Below, one piece after another: positions 36,624 through 46,130 of a stretch of DNA of 64,000 bases. The notes beneath the pieces were generated by a model that had not been told where the DNA came from, did not search any database, and saw only the letters and a program-made list of their open reading frames with translations. Each line of letters starts with the position of its first letter. The stretch's first letter is position 1. Made by a program: the position numbers and the translations under genes. This DNA comes from Thermomonas sp. HDW16 (lineage in GTDB: Bacteria; Pseudomonadota; Gammaproteobacteria; Xanthomonadales; Xanthomonadaceae). The stretch is from the NCBI RefSeq assembly GCF_011302915.1, contig NZ_CP049872.1, positions 1,302,001 to 1,366,000 on the forward strand. The letters are read 5' to 3'.

Positions 36624-38216
36624 TCAGTGGCCGCCGGCAGCGGCGCCACCGACCTTGGCCCCGAATGGTGGCTTGGCGATCCAGACGAAGGCGATCACGC
36701 ACAGGAACAGGATGCCGAGCAGGTGGAAGATTTCGTTGAAGCCGATCTGCGCGGCCTGGTTGGAAATCATCCGCTCCAGCATCGCCGCACCGCGCTGCAG
36801 GTCGCCGCCGCCGAGTTGGGCGACGGTCTGCATCGTGCTTGGATCGTAGGCGGAGACCTTTTCGGTGAGATGTGCGTGGTGCACCGCACCGCGTTCCGTC
36901 CACGCATAGGTGGTCAGCGAGGCGGCGAAGCTGCCGCCCAACGTGCGCACGAAGGTGGCCAGGCCGGAACCTGCGGCGATCTCGTGCGGTTCCAGGTCGG
37001 ACAGCAGGATCTGCAGCACCGGCATGAAGAATAGCGCCACGCCCAGGCCCTGGAACAGCTGCACCAGCGCAACGTGCCGGAAGTCCACGTCCAGGTTGAA
37101 GTACGAACGCGCGAAGCTGGTGAACGCCATCGCGACGAAGGCGAAGCTGGCCAGGATGCGCAGGTCGAATTTGTTGGCGTACTTGCCCACCAGTGGCGTG
37201 AGCAGCACTGGCAGGATGCCGATCGGCGCGGTGGCGAAGCCGGCCCAGATCGCGGTGTAGCCCAGGTTGCGTTGCAGCCACAGCGGCACCAGGATGCCGA
37301 CACTGAAGAACGCCGAGTAGGCCAGCACCATCGCCACGGTACCAGCGGCGAAATTGCGGTGGCGGAACAGGCGCAGGTCGACGATGGGATCCTTGTCGGT
37401 CAATTCCCAGATCACGAACACCGCCAGTGCAATCGCCGAAACGATGGCCAGCATCACGATCAGCTGCGAGTGGAACCAGTCCTCGTCATTGCCCAGGTCA
37501 AGCAGGATCTGCAACGCGCCCACGCCGATCACCAGCGTGGCCAGGCCGATGTAATCCATCTTCGGCTTTTCCAGCCGTTCCGGCCGGCCCTTCAGCTGCG
37601 AGCCCACCACCAGGCTGGCGAAGATGCCGATGGGGATATTGACGAAGAAGATCCATTCCCAGCTGTAGTTGTCGGTGATCCAGCCGCCCAGGATCGGGCC
37701 GGCGATGGGCGCGACCACGGTGACCATCGCCAGCAATGCGATGGCTTGCCCGCGTCGTGCAGGCGGATAGATCGACAGCAGCAACGCTTGCGTGATCGGA
37801 TACATCGGTCCGGCCACGAAGCCTTGCAGCGCGCGCGCCAGCACCAGCAAGCCCATGCTGTTGGCGATGCCGCACAGGAACGAGGCGATCACGAAGGCCA
37901 GCGTCGACCACACGAACAATTTGCGCTCGCCGAAACGCCGCGCCAGCCAGCCGGTCAGCGGCAGCGCGATCGCCGTGCTCACCGCGAACGAAGTGATCAC
38001 CCAGGTCGCCTGGTTGGCGCTGCCGCCCAGGTTGCCGGAGATGGTCGGCAGCGAGACGTTGGCGATGGTGGTGTCGAGCACCTGCATGAAGCTGGCCAGC
38101 GCCAGCCCCAGCGTGGTCAGGGCGACATTCGGCGGACGGAAGTCGGCCGGATTCGCGGCAGCCTGCGGGGCAGGCGGCAGGCCGGGGGCGTCCTCGGTGT
38201 TCGCGGTGGTGGACAT
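36624..38216 (-). CDS. emrB: DHA2-family multidrug efflux permease EmrB
   Basis: EmrB is a 14-helix major-facilitator proton antiporter that works with EmrA and an outer-membrane factor to expel hydrophobic toxicants. The 530-residue protein has the DHA2 N-terminal stretch LALASFMQVLDTTIANVSLPTISG (signature LDTTIANVSLP) near 38. Motif A is GWLARRFGERKLFVWS and motif C VAPIAGPILGGWITDNYSWEW near 160. It follows emrA by 125 bases, a gap containing a loose inverted repeat (AGCGTTCC ... GGGAACGCT) but no strong terminator. Confidence 0.93.
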   Translation of the reverse strand: MSTTANTEDAPGLPPAPQAAANPADFRPPNVALTTLGLALASFMQVLDTTIANVSLPTISGNLGGSANQATWVITSFAVSTAIALPLTGWLARRFGERKLFVWSTLAFVIASFLCGIANSMGLLVLARALQGFVAGPMYPITQALLLSIYPPARRGQAIALLAMVTVVAPIAGPILGGWITDNYSWEWIFFVNIPIGIFASLVVGSQLKGRPERLEKPKMDYIGLATLVIGVGALQILLDLGNDEDWFHSQLIVMLAIVSAIALAVFVIWELTDKDPIVDLRLFRHRNFAAGTVAMVLAYSAFFSVGILVPLWLQRNLGYTAIWAGFATAPIGILPVLLTPLVGKYANKFDLRILASFAFVAMAFTSFARSYFNLDVDFRHVALVQLFQGLGVALFFMPVLQILLSDLEPHEIAAGSGLATFVRTLGGSFAASLTTYAWTERGAVHHAHLTEKVSAYDPSTMQTVAQLGGGDLQRGAAMLERMISNQAAQIGFNEIFHLLGILFLCVIAFVWIAKPPFGAKVGGAAAGGH

Positions 38217-38341
38217 CGGGCTGCGGTCTCAGGAAAGGTGCAGGAGCGGCAGCGCGGTGGCTGCCGGCGACAGTGGGAGCGTTCCGGACGAGGGGAGGGA
38301 TCGGGAACGCTGCGCCGCCTGCGCGACTCCTGCGTAAAGGG

Positions 38342-39562
38342 TCAGGCCTTGCGGCCCTGCGGCAGGTTGCTTTCGATGACGTCGTGGATCAGCGCGTCGG
38401 CATCTTTCAACTGCTTGGCGTAGGCCTGGGTAGCGAGCACCGGCTCGCGCGCGCTGGCGGCGGGCAGGACCGGGCCGTCCTGGTCGCGCACGCTGACATC
38501 GACCGACATGCTCATGCCGAGGCGCAGCGGATGCTCGACAAGCTGCTTCGGGTCCAGTTCCACGCGCACCGGGATGCGCTGCACGATCTTGATCCAGTTG
38601 CCGCTGGCGTTCTGCGCCGGGAGCAGGGCGAACGCACTGCCGGTGCCCAAGCCAAGGCTGCTCAGCTTGCCGTTGTAGACCACCTTGTCGCCGTACACGT
38701 CGGCAGTGAGTTCCACCGGCTGGCCCAGGCGCAGGTTGCGCAGCTGGGTTTCCTTGAAGTTGGCATCCACCCACACCTGCTCCAGCGGCACCACGGTCAG
38801 CAGGCCGGTGCCCGGCTGCACGCGCTGGCCGAGCTGCACGGTGCGCTTGCCAACGTAGCCGTCGATCGGCGCCACGATGGCCGCGCGCTGCAGGTTGAGG
38901 TAGGCCTGGCGCAGCTGCGCGGCGGCGGCCTGCACCTGCGGCTGGTTGGAGACGGTGGTGGCATCGACCAGTGCGCGGTTGCGCGACAGGCTGCCGCGCG
39001 AGGCGCTCAGCGCCGCTTCGGCCGCCTTCAATTGCGTCTGTGCATGCGCCAGTTCCTCGGCGGAGACCGCGCCGCTTGCGACCAGGCCACTGCGGCGGGC
39101 CACGTCGGCGCGTGCCTGCGACACGGCGACTTCGCGCGCGGCGATATCGGCCTGCGCCGAATCCACGCTGCTGTACAGGCCACGCACCTGGCGCACGGTG
39201 CCGGCGAGATTCGCCTTCGCCTGTTCGTAGGCGACTTGCGCGTCGTTCGGGTCGAGTTGCACCAGCACCTGGCCCGCCTGCACGCGCATGCCGTCCTCGG
39301 CGTGGATCTCGACCACCGTGCCCATGGTTTGCGGAGTGATGGTGACGATATTGCCCTGCACGTAGGCGTCGTCCGTGTCCTGGTGCCAACGCGCGACCAG
39401 CAGGTAGTACGCCAGCCAGCCGATGCCGGCCAGAAGCACCACGGCCAGCAGGATCAGCAACGCGCGCTTGCGCTTGCCATTGGCCGGCTTGAGCGAGCTC
39501 TGCGAGACCGGCAGCGGCGCGCCTTGACCGGTGGAAGTGTTCGGAGTGGTTTCAGTAGTCAT
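38342..39562 (-). CDS. emrA: Membrane-fusion protein EmrA
   Basis: EmrA is the periplasmic adaptor joining EmrB to an outer-membrane channel. Its 406 residues have a short cytoplasmic tail, one membrane anchor near 33-52 (ALLILLAVVLLAGIGWLAYY), the lipoyl/biotinyl-like half DDAYVQGNIVTITPQTMGTV, a long alpha-hairpin and the matching half VAPIDGYVGKRTVQLGQRV near 230. The ATG at 39562 was chosen; the frame is open much further but that region is the antisense of the upstream gene. It follows the outer-membrane factor gene by 8 bases. Confidence 0.93.
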   Translation of the reverse strand: MTTETTPNTSTGQGAPLPVSQSSLKPANGKRKRALLILLAVVLLAGIGWLAYYLLVARWHQDTDDAYVQGNIVTITPQTMGTVVEIHAEDGMRVQAGQVLVQLDPNDAQVAYEQAKANLAGTVRQVRGLYSSVDSAQADIAAREVAVSQARADVARRSGLVASGAVSAEELAHAQTQLKAAEAALSASRGSLSRNRALVDATTVSNQPQVQAAAAQLRQAYLNLQRAAIVAPIDGYVGKRTVQLGQRVQPGTGLLTVVPLEQVWVDANFKETQLRNLRLGQPVELTADVYGDKVVYNGKLSSLGLGTGSAFALLPAQNASGNWIKIVQRIPVRVELDPKQLVEHPLRLGMSMSVDVSVRDQDGPVLPAASAREPVLATQAYAKQLKDADALIHDVIESNLPQGRKA

Positions 39563-39570
39563 GTTCGCGC

Positions 39571-41022
39571 TCAGTTCGATGCGGTGTTGTTTTTTGACGA
39601 GAGCTGCGGCGCTTCGATGGCGATGCCGCCGCCGAGCGCCTGGTCGAGGTCGATGGTGGAGGTGCGCCGCTTGGCGTTCAGCGTGGCCAGTTGCTGGTCG
39701 AGCTGCAGCAGCGGTTTCTGTGCGGCCAGCACGTCCAACTGGTTGGTCAGGCCGGCGCGATGCCGCTGCGCCACCATGGCGTAGGCCTTGGCGGCGGTGT
39801 CGCGCGCGATGCGCGTGCTGGCGATCTGCGCATCGAGTGCGCGCGCGCCTTGCACGGCGTCGGTCACTTCGCGCACCGCGCCCAGCAGGGTCTGGTTGTA
39901 GTTGGCAACGGCCAGGTCGTAATCGGCATTGCTGCCCATCAGCTGGTTGCGCAGGCGGCCGCCTTCGAAGATCGGCAGGGTCAGCGCCGGGCCGCCATTG
40001 AGCAGCAGCGCGTCGCTGCCGAACAGGTCGCCCAGGTTGCCGGCACCCAGGCCGACCATCGCGCTGAGGTTGATGGTCGGATAGAACGCGGCCTTGCTGG
40101 CGTCGATGCCGTGTTGCGCGGCTTCGACACGCCAACGCGCGGCGACGATATCGGCGCGGCGGGCGAGCAGGTCGCTGGGCAACAAGGCAGGCGCCGATGC
40201 ATCAGGCGTTGCGAGTTTGGGGCGGGCGATGTCGAGGCCGCGATCCGGGCCGGCACCGACCAATGCGGCCAGCGCATTGCGCAGCGCATCGATCTGCTGC
40301 TGCGCGGCCTGCGCCTGCTGGCGTGCAGCGGCGGACGCACTCTGGTTCTGGTTGAAGGCGATGGTGTTGTCCAGGCCCGCCTTGATCCGTTGCTGGTTGA
40401 GCTTGACCAACCCATCGGAACGCGCGGCCTCGGCCTTCGCCGCGTCCTGCAATTCGAACGCCTGCGCCAGCGCGACGTAAGTGCGGGCGATGTTCGACGC
40501 CAGCTGCAGGCGCGCCGCCTGCGCATCGACTTCGGTCGCCCGCGCACTGCCCAACGCGGCCTGCCACTTGGCCTTGTCCAAGCCCCAGAAATCCGGGTTG
40601 TACTTCAGGCTCAGGGTGAGCAGGTTGGCGACGTTGAAATCGCCGCCGATCTCGGGGCCGGCCAATGTTTCCGGAATCTGCAGACCGGCCACTTGCGCAC
40701 CGGCGCCCAGCGTCGGCTTGCGCGCGGCATCGGCCAGGCCCGCTTGTGCAATGGCTTTGCGGGTGCGTGCGTCGGCGGCGTCGAGTGCCGGCGAGGTGGC
40801 CAGCGCTTCATCGATCAGTGCATCGAGCTGCGCATCGCCGAAGCTTGACCACCAGCGTTCGGACGGCCACGCGGCGGTGGAGAGTTGCGAGCGCGCAAGC
40901 GACTTGCCGACAGCGAGTGAATCGGCATCGCGCAGCTGGCCTTGGGTGGCCAGCCCTTCGGTGCTGGCGCAGCCGGCGAGCAGCAGCGCGCAGGCTGCGG
41001 CGAGGGGGAGGAGTTTGGTCAT
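39571..41022 (-). CDS. Outer-membrane efflux lipoprotein (NodT family)
   Basis: A 483-residue TolC-like outer-membrane factor. The N-terminus KLLPLAAACALLLAGC is a lipoprotein signal with Cys at 18. Two outer-membrane-efflux domains follow, with the usual WWSSFGDAQLDALIDEALATS near 58, LTLSLKYNPDFWGL near 134, LPIFEGGRLRNQLMG and NYNQTLLGAVREVTDAVQG near 350-395. It lies between marR and emrA in one minus-strand operon, so it should complete the EmrAB tripartite pump. Confidence 0.93.
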   Translation of the reverse strand: MTKLLPLAAACALLLAGCASTEGLATQGQLRDADSLAVGKSLARSQLSTAAWPSERWWSSFGDAQLDALIDEALATSPALDAADARTRKAIAQAGLADAARKPTLGAGAQVAGLQIPETLAGPEIGGDFNVANLLTLSLKYNPDFWGLDKAKWQAALGSARATEVDAQAARLQLASNIARTYVALAQAFELQDAAKAEAARSDGLVKLNQQRIKAGLDNTIAFNQNQSASAAARQQAQAAQQQIDALRNALAALVGAGPDRGLDIARPKLATPDASAPALLPSDLLARRADIVAARWRVEAAQHGIDASKAAFYPTINLSAMVGLGAGNLGDLFGSDALLLNGGPALTLPIFEGGRLRNQLMGSNADYDLAVANYNQTLLGAVREVTDAVQGARALDAQIASTRIARDTAAKAYAMVAQRHRAGLTNQLDVLAAQKPLLQLDQQLATLNAKRRTSTIDLDQALGGGIAIEAPQLSSKNNTASN

Positions 41023-41025
41023 GGC

Positions 41026-41484
41026 TCAGTCTTCGGCAACGAGGTTGTCGCGCACCTGCTCCAGCAGGCGGGTGAGTTGGGTGCGGGTGGCGTCGTCCAT
41101 GCCCTGCAGGGCACGTTCGCGCACGCGCTGGCCGCATTGGTCGATGTCGCGCCACATCGCCACGCCGGTTTCGGTCAGGTGGATGTGCAGGGCGCGGCGG
41201 TCGGCGGGATCGGCCACGCGCACCAGCAGGCCGCGGGCTTCCAGCTTGTCCAGCAGGCGGGTCATCGCGCCGGGGTTGAGATCGGCGGCGCGTGCCAGGT
41301 CGGTGACGCTGGCGGTACCGGTGGCCAGCTTCTTGATCGCGATGAACTGGCTGAAGGTCAGGTCATGGCCGGCGTCGGCCAGTTCCTTGGCCATCCGCGC
41401 CCACATCGCATCGCGGGTCTGGCGGAACAGCAGGCCCAGGGCGGAACCGGTGCAGGCCTCGGTCGGGGTGGCGTGTGCGTTCAT
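41026..41484 (-). CDS. MarR-family repressor of the emr operon
   Basis: A 152-residue MarR regulator. The winged helix shows DLTFSQFIAIKKLATGTASV, TDLARAADLNPGAMTRLLDKLEARG and LVRVADPADRRALHIHLTETG near residues 40-110. As the first gene of marR-omf-emrA-emrB it most likely represses this operon until a toxic ligand binds. It starts only 3 bases before the outer-membrane factor gene's ATG in transcription order. The ATG at 41484 was chosen over an in-frame upstream TTG. Confidence 0.9.
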   Translation of the reverse strand: MNAHATPTEACTGSALGLLFRQTRDAMWARMAKELADAGHDLTFSQFIAIKKLATGTASVTDLARAADLNPGAMTRLLDKLEARGLLVRVADPADRRALHIHLTETGVAMWRDIDQCGQRVRERALQGMDDATRTQLTRLLEQVRDNLVAED

Positions 41485-41532
41485 GGGGCGGCATATTGCT
41501 CGCCCGTGCAATAGTTGTCAATGCAAATATTA

Positions 41533-41556
41533 TCGTTGCAAACGTATTCGCAACGA
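41533..41556. promoter_or_regulatory. Inverted repeat before marR, candidate operator
   Basis: TCGTTGC and GCAACGA form a 7-base perfect inverted repeat with a 10-base spacer, about 50 bases upstream of the marR start. Further TTGCA/TGCAA copies lie beside it and an AT-rich GATAAT follows. Arm length and position suit a MarR dimer that autoregulates the emr operon. Confidence 0.55.
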
Positions 41557-41562
41557 GCGCAT

Positions 41563-42354
41563 TCAGCTTGCCCGGTGCAGCACCAGTTCCAGCACGAACT
41601 GGCTGCCGAAGAAGGCCAGGAACAGCAAGACCATCGCCGCCAGTGTCCAGCGCACGGCGGTTGCGCCGCGCCAACCGCGCCGCCAACGGCCCAGCAGCAG
41701 GATGCCGAAGGCCAGCCACGACAGCACCGAGAACACGGTCTTGTGGGCCAGGTGCTGGGTCAGCAGGTTGTCGACGAACAGCACGCCGGTGAGCAGGGCG
41801 GCGGTCAGCAGCACGAAGCCGACGCTGATCGTGCGGAACAGCAGGGTTTCCAGTTCGGTCAGCGGCGGCAGCGCGCGCAGCCAGCGATGGAATTCGCGGC
41901 GGCGCAGGGCGCGTTCTTGCGCCCACAGGAAGATCGCCAGCAAAGCAGCAATCGCCAGCGTGGCGTAGGCCAGAAGGGCGAGCCACGCATGCAGCAGCAA
42001 CCGCCAGTCCAGCGGCTCGGGCTTGCTGGCGTGGCCGTACAGCGCGTAACCGAGCAAGGTGAGCGCCGCCAGCGGGAACACCACCACGCCCAGCGCACGC
42101 ATGCGCCCGGACGCGCCGACGATCGCGGTCAGGATCGCCATGCCCAGTCCAGCCAGCGACAGTGCGGCGAAGAAATGCAGGTCGGTGATGCCGCTGCTGC
42201 GCCAGGCCAGGAAATGGGTCGCGCCGTGCAGCAGCAGGGCCAGGTTGGCCGGCAGCAACCAGCCACGCGCGGCCTCGTCGCCACGTTGCACGGAAACCAC
42301 CAGCCAACCGGCGGCGACCAGGTACAGCGCGATGGCGATGAGAACGATTGTCAT
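41563..42354 (-). CDS. CcsA/YpjD-like membrane protein
   Basis: A 263-residue integral membrane protein of the cytochrome-c-assembly (CcsA/YpjD) family, with about eight hydrophobic segments. Segments such as WRLLLHAWLALLAYATLAIAAL near 120 and LAHKTVFSVLSWLAFGILLLG near 205 contain the His residues that in CcsA-like proteins lie near haem. YpjD homologues are often placed beside ffh, as here (divergent, 82 bases apart), and their role is unproven. The ATG at 42354 was preferred to an in-frame start 18 bases upstream. Confidence 0.82.
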   Translation of the reverse strand: MTIVLIAIALYLVAAGWLVVSVQRGDEAARGWLLPANLALLLHGATHFLAWRSSGITDLHFFAALSLAGLGMAILTAIVGASGRMRALGVVVFPLAALTLLGYALYGHASKPEPLDWRLLLHAWLALLAYATLAIAALLAIFLWAQERALRRREFHRWLRALPPLTELETLLFRTISVGFVLLTAALLTGVLFVDNLLTQHLAHKTVFSVLSWLAFGILLLGRWRRGWRGATAVRWTLAAMVLLFLAFFGSQFVLELVLHRAS

Positions 42355-42375
42355 CGCCGCAGTGTCGCACAAAGG

Positions 42376-42402
42376 TTGGTCGCCGGATCGCCCCTATATA
42401 AT
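42376..42402 (+). promoter_or_regulatory. Probable ffh promoter
   Basis: A perfect TATAAT at 42397-42402 lies 35 bases before the ffh ATG. The -35 is poor (TTGGTC with short 15-base spacing). It also overlaps the start region of the divergent ypjD-like gene. Confidence 0.55.
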
Positions 42403-42436
42403 CGCCAACCGTTTCTTTTCGATGGCGCTGCCGACG

Positions 42437-43807
42437 ATGTTCGAATCACTGACCCAACGCCTGTCCGGCACCATCGAACGCATTCGCGGTCGCGGCCGGC
42501 TGACCGAATCCAACATCAACGAGGCCGTGCGCGAAGTGCGCATCGCCCTGCTGGAAGCGGACGTGGCGTTGCCGGTGGTGCAGGCACTGGTGCAGCGGAT
42601 CAAGGTGCGCGCGGTCGGCCAGGAAGTGATGCGCTCGTTGACCCCGGGCCAGGTGCTGGTGCGCATCGTGCGCGATGAGCTCACCGCAGTGATGGGTTCG
42701 CAGGCGCAGGACTTGAACCTCAACGTGCCGGCGCCGGCGGTGATCCTGATGGCCGGCCTGCAGGGCGCGGGCAAGACCACCACCGTGGCCAAGCTTGCCA
42801 AGCACCTGAAGGAAAAGCGCAAGAAGAAGGTGATGGTGGTCAGCGCCGACGTCTACCGTCCGGCCGCGATCGAGCAATTGCAGACGCTGGCCGGGCAGGT
42901 CGGCGCGCTGTTCTTCCCGTCGGATGCCTCGCAGAAGCCGGAAGCGATCGTCAAGGCCGCCATCGAAGATGCACGCAAGTCGTTCGCCGACGTGCTGATC
43001 GTCGATACCGCCGGCCGCACCAGCATCGACGACGCGATGATGACGGAGATCAAGGCGCTGCACGCCGCCGTCGCGCCGGTCGAAACCCTGTTCGTGGTCG
43101 ACTCGATGACCGGCCAGGACGCCGCAGTGACGGCGAAGCATTTCGGCGAGGCATTGCCGCTCACCGGCGTGGTGCTGACCAAGACCGATGGCGATGCACG
43201 CGGCGGTGCTGCACTGAGCGTGCGCTACATCACCGGCAAGCCGATCAAGTTCATCGGCGTCGGCGAGAAGCCCGATGGACTCGACGTGTTCCACCCGGAC
43301 CGCGTGGCCAGCCGCATCCTCGACATGGGCGACGTGCTGTCGCTGGTCGAGCAGGTCGAGGCGCAGGTCGACCAGGACAAGGCCAAGAAGCTGGCGGAGA
43401 AGGTCGCCAAGGGCAAGAAGTTCGACCTCAACGACATGCGCGACCAGCTCGAGCAGATGCAGAACATGGGCGGCCTGAGCGGCCTGATGGACAAGCTGCC
43501 CGGTGTCGGTCAGTTGCCGGAATCGGTCAAGCAGCAGGTCACCGGCAAGGAAGTGCCGCGGATGATCGCGATCATCAATTCGATGACCAAGAAAGAGCGC
43601 CGCAACCCCGACCTGCTCAACGGTTCGCGCCGTGCCCGCGTGGCACGCGGCTCCGGCCTGACCCCGGCCGACGTCAACAAGGTGCTGAAGCAGTACCAGC
43701 AGATGGAAAAGATGATGGGCAAGCTGGGCCGCGGCGGCATGAAGGGCATGATGCGCGGCCTCAGCGGGATGATGGGCGGGCGCGGCGGCATGCCGCCGAT
43801 GCGTTGA
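42437..43807 (+). CDS. ffh: Signal recognition particle protein Ffh
   Basis: Ffh binds 4.5S RNA and signal sequences of nascent membrane proteins and delivers ribosomes to FtsY. The 456-residue protein has the helical N domain ([18 protein letters not shown]), a G domain with [18 protein letters not shown] near 105, DTAGR near 188 and [10 protein letters not shown] near 246, and the Met-rich M domain ([32 protein letters not shown]). It ends with a Gly/Met tail ([20 protein letters not shown]). An in-frame ATG at 42422 would add five residues; the 42437 start matches the family. Confidence 0.97.
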   Translation: MFESLTQRLSGTIERIRGRGRLTESNINEAVREVRIALLEADVALPVVQALVQRIKVRAVGQEVMRSLTPGQVLVRIVRDELTAVMGSQAQDLNLNVPAPAVILMAGLQGAGKTTTVAKLAKHLKEKRKKKVMVVSADVYRPAAIEQLQTLAGQVGALFFPSDASQKPEAIVKAAIEDARKSFADVLIVDTAGRTSIDDAMMTEIKALHAAVAPVETLFVVDSMTGQDAAVTAKHFGEALPLTGVVLTKTDGDARGGAALSVRYITGKPIKFIGVGEKPDGLDVFHPDRVASRILDMGDVLSLVEQVEAQVDQDKAKKLAEKVAKGKKFDLNDMRDQLEQMQNMGGLSGLMDKLPGVGQLPESVKQQVTGKEVPRMIAIINSMTKKERRNPDLLNGSRRARVARGSGLTPADVNKVLKQYQQMEKMMGKLGRGGMKGMMRGLSGMMGGRGGMPPMR

Positions 43808-43899
43808 AGCCGGCGGCGGGTTTCCCTCGCCGATTCAAGACGTTATACTTACCGGCTTACCCGGCCATTCCGGCCGCTGGGCAACACCGAGAAACTGCA

Positions 43900-44148
43900 A
43901 TGGTCAAGATTCGCCTTACCCGTGGCGGCGCCAAGAAGCGTCCCTTCTACCACATCATCGTCACCGACAGCCGCAGCGCGCGCGACGGCCGCAACATCGA
44001 GCGCGTGGGTTTCTACAACCCGGTCGCGCAGGGTGCCGAGAAGCGCATCGAGCTGAACCTCGAGCGCGTCAAGCACTGGGTCGACAACGGCGCGCAGCTG
44101 ACCGACAAGGTCGCCGACCTGTACAAGCAGGCCGCCAAGGCCGCCTGA
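43900..44148 (+). CDS. rpsP: 30S ribosomal protein S16
   Basis: S16 is an early 16S rRNA-binding protein of the small subunit. The 82 residues start [20 protein letters not shown] and include [13 protein letters not shown] and [17 protein letters not shown], all diagnostic. It heads the conserved rpsP-rimM-trmD-rplS cluster. A TATACT box about 50 bases upstream (43852-43857) may be its -10, with a weak TTTCCC -35. Confidence 0.97.
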   Translation: MVKIRLTRGGAKKRPFYHIIVTDSRSARDGRNIERVGFYNPVAQGAEKRIELNLERVKHWVDNGAQLTDKVADLYKQAAKAA

Positions 44149-44185
44149 TGCCGCTGCCGCCCGTGATGCGGGCGGCACTGCTTCC

Positions 44186-44707
44186 ATGAACGCACCGGAC
44201 AGCCGCCAGCGGATGCTCACCGTGGGCCGGTTGCACGGTGCGTTTGGCGTGCGCGGCGAAGTGAAACTGGAAAGCTTCACCGATCCGCTGCGCGCGATCG
44301 CCAAATACCAGCCGTGGACGCTGCGCGATGCGCGCGGCAACGAGCGCGCCTGCGAGGATGTGCGCGTCCGTGAGGGCGGCAAGGGCCTGATCGCCACGAT
44401 GCCCGGCATCGAGGACAAGGACGCCGCCGATGCGTTGCGTGGCGTTGATGTGCTGGTGCCGCGTTCCGCATTGCCGCCACCGGCCGCCGGCGAGTACTAC
44501 TGGGTCGATCTCGAAGGCCTGCGCGTGGTGAATGTTGAAGGCGCGGATTTCGGCACCGTCTCCCACCTGTTTTCGACCGGCGCCAACGACGTGCTGGTGG
44601 CGCAGGGCGAGCGCGAGCGGATGATTCCGTTCGTGCAGCCGGACTACATTCGCAGTGTCGATTTTGATACCGGCATCGTCACCGTCGACTGGGACGCGGA
44701 TTTCTGA
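44186..44707 (+). CDS. rimM: Ribosome maturation factor RimM
   Basis: RimM helps mature the head of the 30S subunit and binds S19. The 173-residue protein begins with the RimM beta-barrel signature [20 protein letters not shown] near 10-29. The PRC-barrel domain follows with [14 protein letters not shown] near 105 and ends [19 protein letters not shown]. It sits in its standard place between rpsP and trmD. Confidence 0.95.
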   Translation: MNAPDSRQRMLTVGRLHGAFGVRGEVKLESFTDPLRAIAKYQPWTLRDARGNERACEDVRVREGGKGLIATMPGIEDKDAADALRGVDVLVPRSALPPPAAGEYYWVDLEGLRVVNVEGADFGTVSHLFSTGANDVLVAQGERERMIPFVQPDYIRSVDFDTGIVTVDWDADF

Positions 44708-44712
44708 GGTCG

Positions 44713-45489
44713 ATGCCGATGCGCTTCGACATCGTCAGCCTGTTCCCCGAATTCGTCGCCCAGCTGGCCGCGCACGGCGTGGTCGGGCGCGCCGGCGAGC
44801 GCGGATTGCTGTCGATCCACGGCTGGAACCCACGCGACCATGCCGAGGGCAATTACCGCCGGGTCGATGATCGTCCGTTCGGCGGCGGCCCGGGCATGGT
44901 GATGCTGATCGATCCGTTGCGCGCCACGCTGCACGCCGTGTGCGAGGCCGATCCGGCGCCGGCCAAGGTCATTTACCTGAGTCCGCAGGGGCAACGCCTG
45001 ACCCAGGCCAAAGTCCGCGAACTGGCGGCTGCGCCGCGCCTGATCCTGCTCTGCGGCCGCTACGAGGGCGTCGACGAGCGCCTGTTGCAGGCCGAGGTGG
45101 ACGAGGAAATCTCGATCGGCGACTACGTGCTGTCCGGCGGCGAGCTGGCCGCTGCGGTGCTGATCGATGCCGTGGCCCGGCTGCAGGACGGCGCGCTGAA
45201 CGATGCCGAATCCGCCGTGCAGGACAGTTTCGAGGGCGATGGCCTGCTGGATTGCCCGCATTACACCCGCCCGGTCGAGCATGAATTCGGCTCGGTGCCG
45301 GAGGTGTTGTTGTCCGGCAACCACGCGGCCATCGCGCGTTGGCGCCGGCAGCAGTCGCTGGGCCGCACCTGGCTGCGCCGGCCCGACCTGCTGGACGAGG
45401 CCGCTCTGTCCAAGGCGGACCGAGGCTTGCTGGAGGAGTTCCGGACCCAGTATGCGGTCGCCCTGCAGGACGCCGGCGAAGATGCCTAA
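44713..45489 (+). CDS. trmD: tRNA (guanine37-N1)-methyltransferase TrmD
   Basis: TrmD methylates G37 next to the anticodon and prevents frameshifting. The 258-residue SPOUT enzyme contains [13 protein letters not shown], the glycine-rich [14 protein letters not shown] near 55, [10 protein letters not shown] near 90 and the SAM-binding knot [13 protein letters not shown] followed by [15 protein letters not shown] near 113-145. The catalytic Asp lies in the [17 protein letters not shown] region. The start could be the second ATG at 44719. rplS follows after 144 bases with its own -10. Confidence 0.95.
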   Translation: MPMRFDIVSLFPEFVAQLAAHGVVGRAGERGLLSIHGWNPRDHAEGNYRRVDDRPFGGGPGMVMLIDPLRATLHAVCEADPAPAKVIYLSPQGQRLTQAKVRELAAAPRLILLCGRYEGVDERLLQAEVDEEISIGDYVLSGGELAAAVLIDAVARLQDGALNDAESAVQDSFEGDGLLDCPHYTRPVEHEFGSVPEVLLSGNHAAIARWRRQQSLGRTWLRRPDLLDEAALSKADRGLLEEFRTQYAVALQDAGEDA

Positions 45490-45518
45490 GCCCCTAGCGC
45501 ACAAGGGAAAAAGCCAGC

Positions 45519-45524
45519 TATAAT
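45519..45524 (+). promoter_or_regulatory. Perfect -10 box before rplS
   Basis: TATAAT lies 109 bases before the rplS ATG, between trmD and rplS, with no good -35. It suggests that rplS can be transcribed separately from rpsP-rimM-trmD and has a roughly 100-base leader. Confidence 0.5.
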
Positions 45525-45633
45525 GCACGGCTTCGCTTTACCCCGGCTCCACGAAGAACACGTTTCACCCCCGTGCCATGACGCAGCGTCCACGTGCACC
45601 TGCGCATTACAACTAATCCAACAGGCTCAGACC

Positions 45634-46059
45634 ATGAACAAGCCCTCGATCCACACCCTCCTGCAGGACTTCGAAACCGCGCAGATCGCGCGCAAGCTTC
45701 CCGACTTCGGCCCCGGCGATACCGTCATCGTCAACGTCAAGGTCAAGGAAGGCAACCGCGAGCGCGTGCAGGCCTACGAAGGCGTGGTCATCGGCAAGAA
45801 GAACGCCGGCCTGAACTCCGCGTTCACCGTGCGCAAGATCTCCCACGGCTTCGGCGTGGAGCGCGTGTTCCAGACCCACAGCGCCGCCATCGATTCGGTG
45901 ACGGTGAAGCGTCGCGGCGACGTGCGCGCCAGCAAGCTGTATTACCTGCGTGGCCTGGAAGGCAAGAAGGCGCGCATCAAGGAAGATCTGGCCGGCAACG
46001 CCAAGGCCAAGGCTGCAGCGCTGGCCGCAGCGGCTGCCGAAGCCGCCGCCGCCGAGTAA
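45634..46059 (+). CDS. rplS: 50S ribosomal protein L19
   Basis: L19 sits at the interface of the two ribosomal subunits. The 141 residues include [20 protein letters not shown] near 20-40, [37 protein letters not shown] and [19 protein letters not shown]. The C-terminal tail is long and Ala/Lys-rich ([19 protein letters not shown]), about 20 residues more than E. coli L19. This tail is an addition seen in Xanthomonads. A hairpin terminator follows. Confidence 0.97.
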   Translation: MNKPSIHTLLQDFETAQIARKLPDFGPGDTVIVNVKVKEGNRERVQAYEGVVIGKKNAGLNSAFTVRKISHGFGVERVFQTHSAAIDSVTVKRRGDVRASKLYYLRGLEGKKARIKEDLAGNAKAKAAALAAAAAEAAAAE

Positions 46060-46082
46060 GGCGCGCGTCAGCTGCTTCCTGC

Positions 46083-46115
46083 AACGGCCACCTCCGGGTG
46101 GCCGTTTGCATTTAC
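46083..46115 (+). terminator. Terminator after rplS
   Basis: A perfect 10-base stem AACGGCCACC/GGTGGCCGTT with a TCCG loop is followed by TGCATTT. It lies 23 bases after the rplS stop. Confidence 0.75.
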
Positions 46116-46130
46116 GACGTTCATTCTTCG

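Noticed and set aside
38217..38341. Inverted repeat between emrA and emrB as a terminator
   Set aside because: The arms (AGCGTTCC/GGGAACGCT) are separated by a 17-base loop and lack a T-run; emrB is more likely in the same operon.
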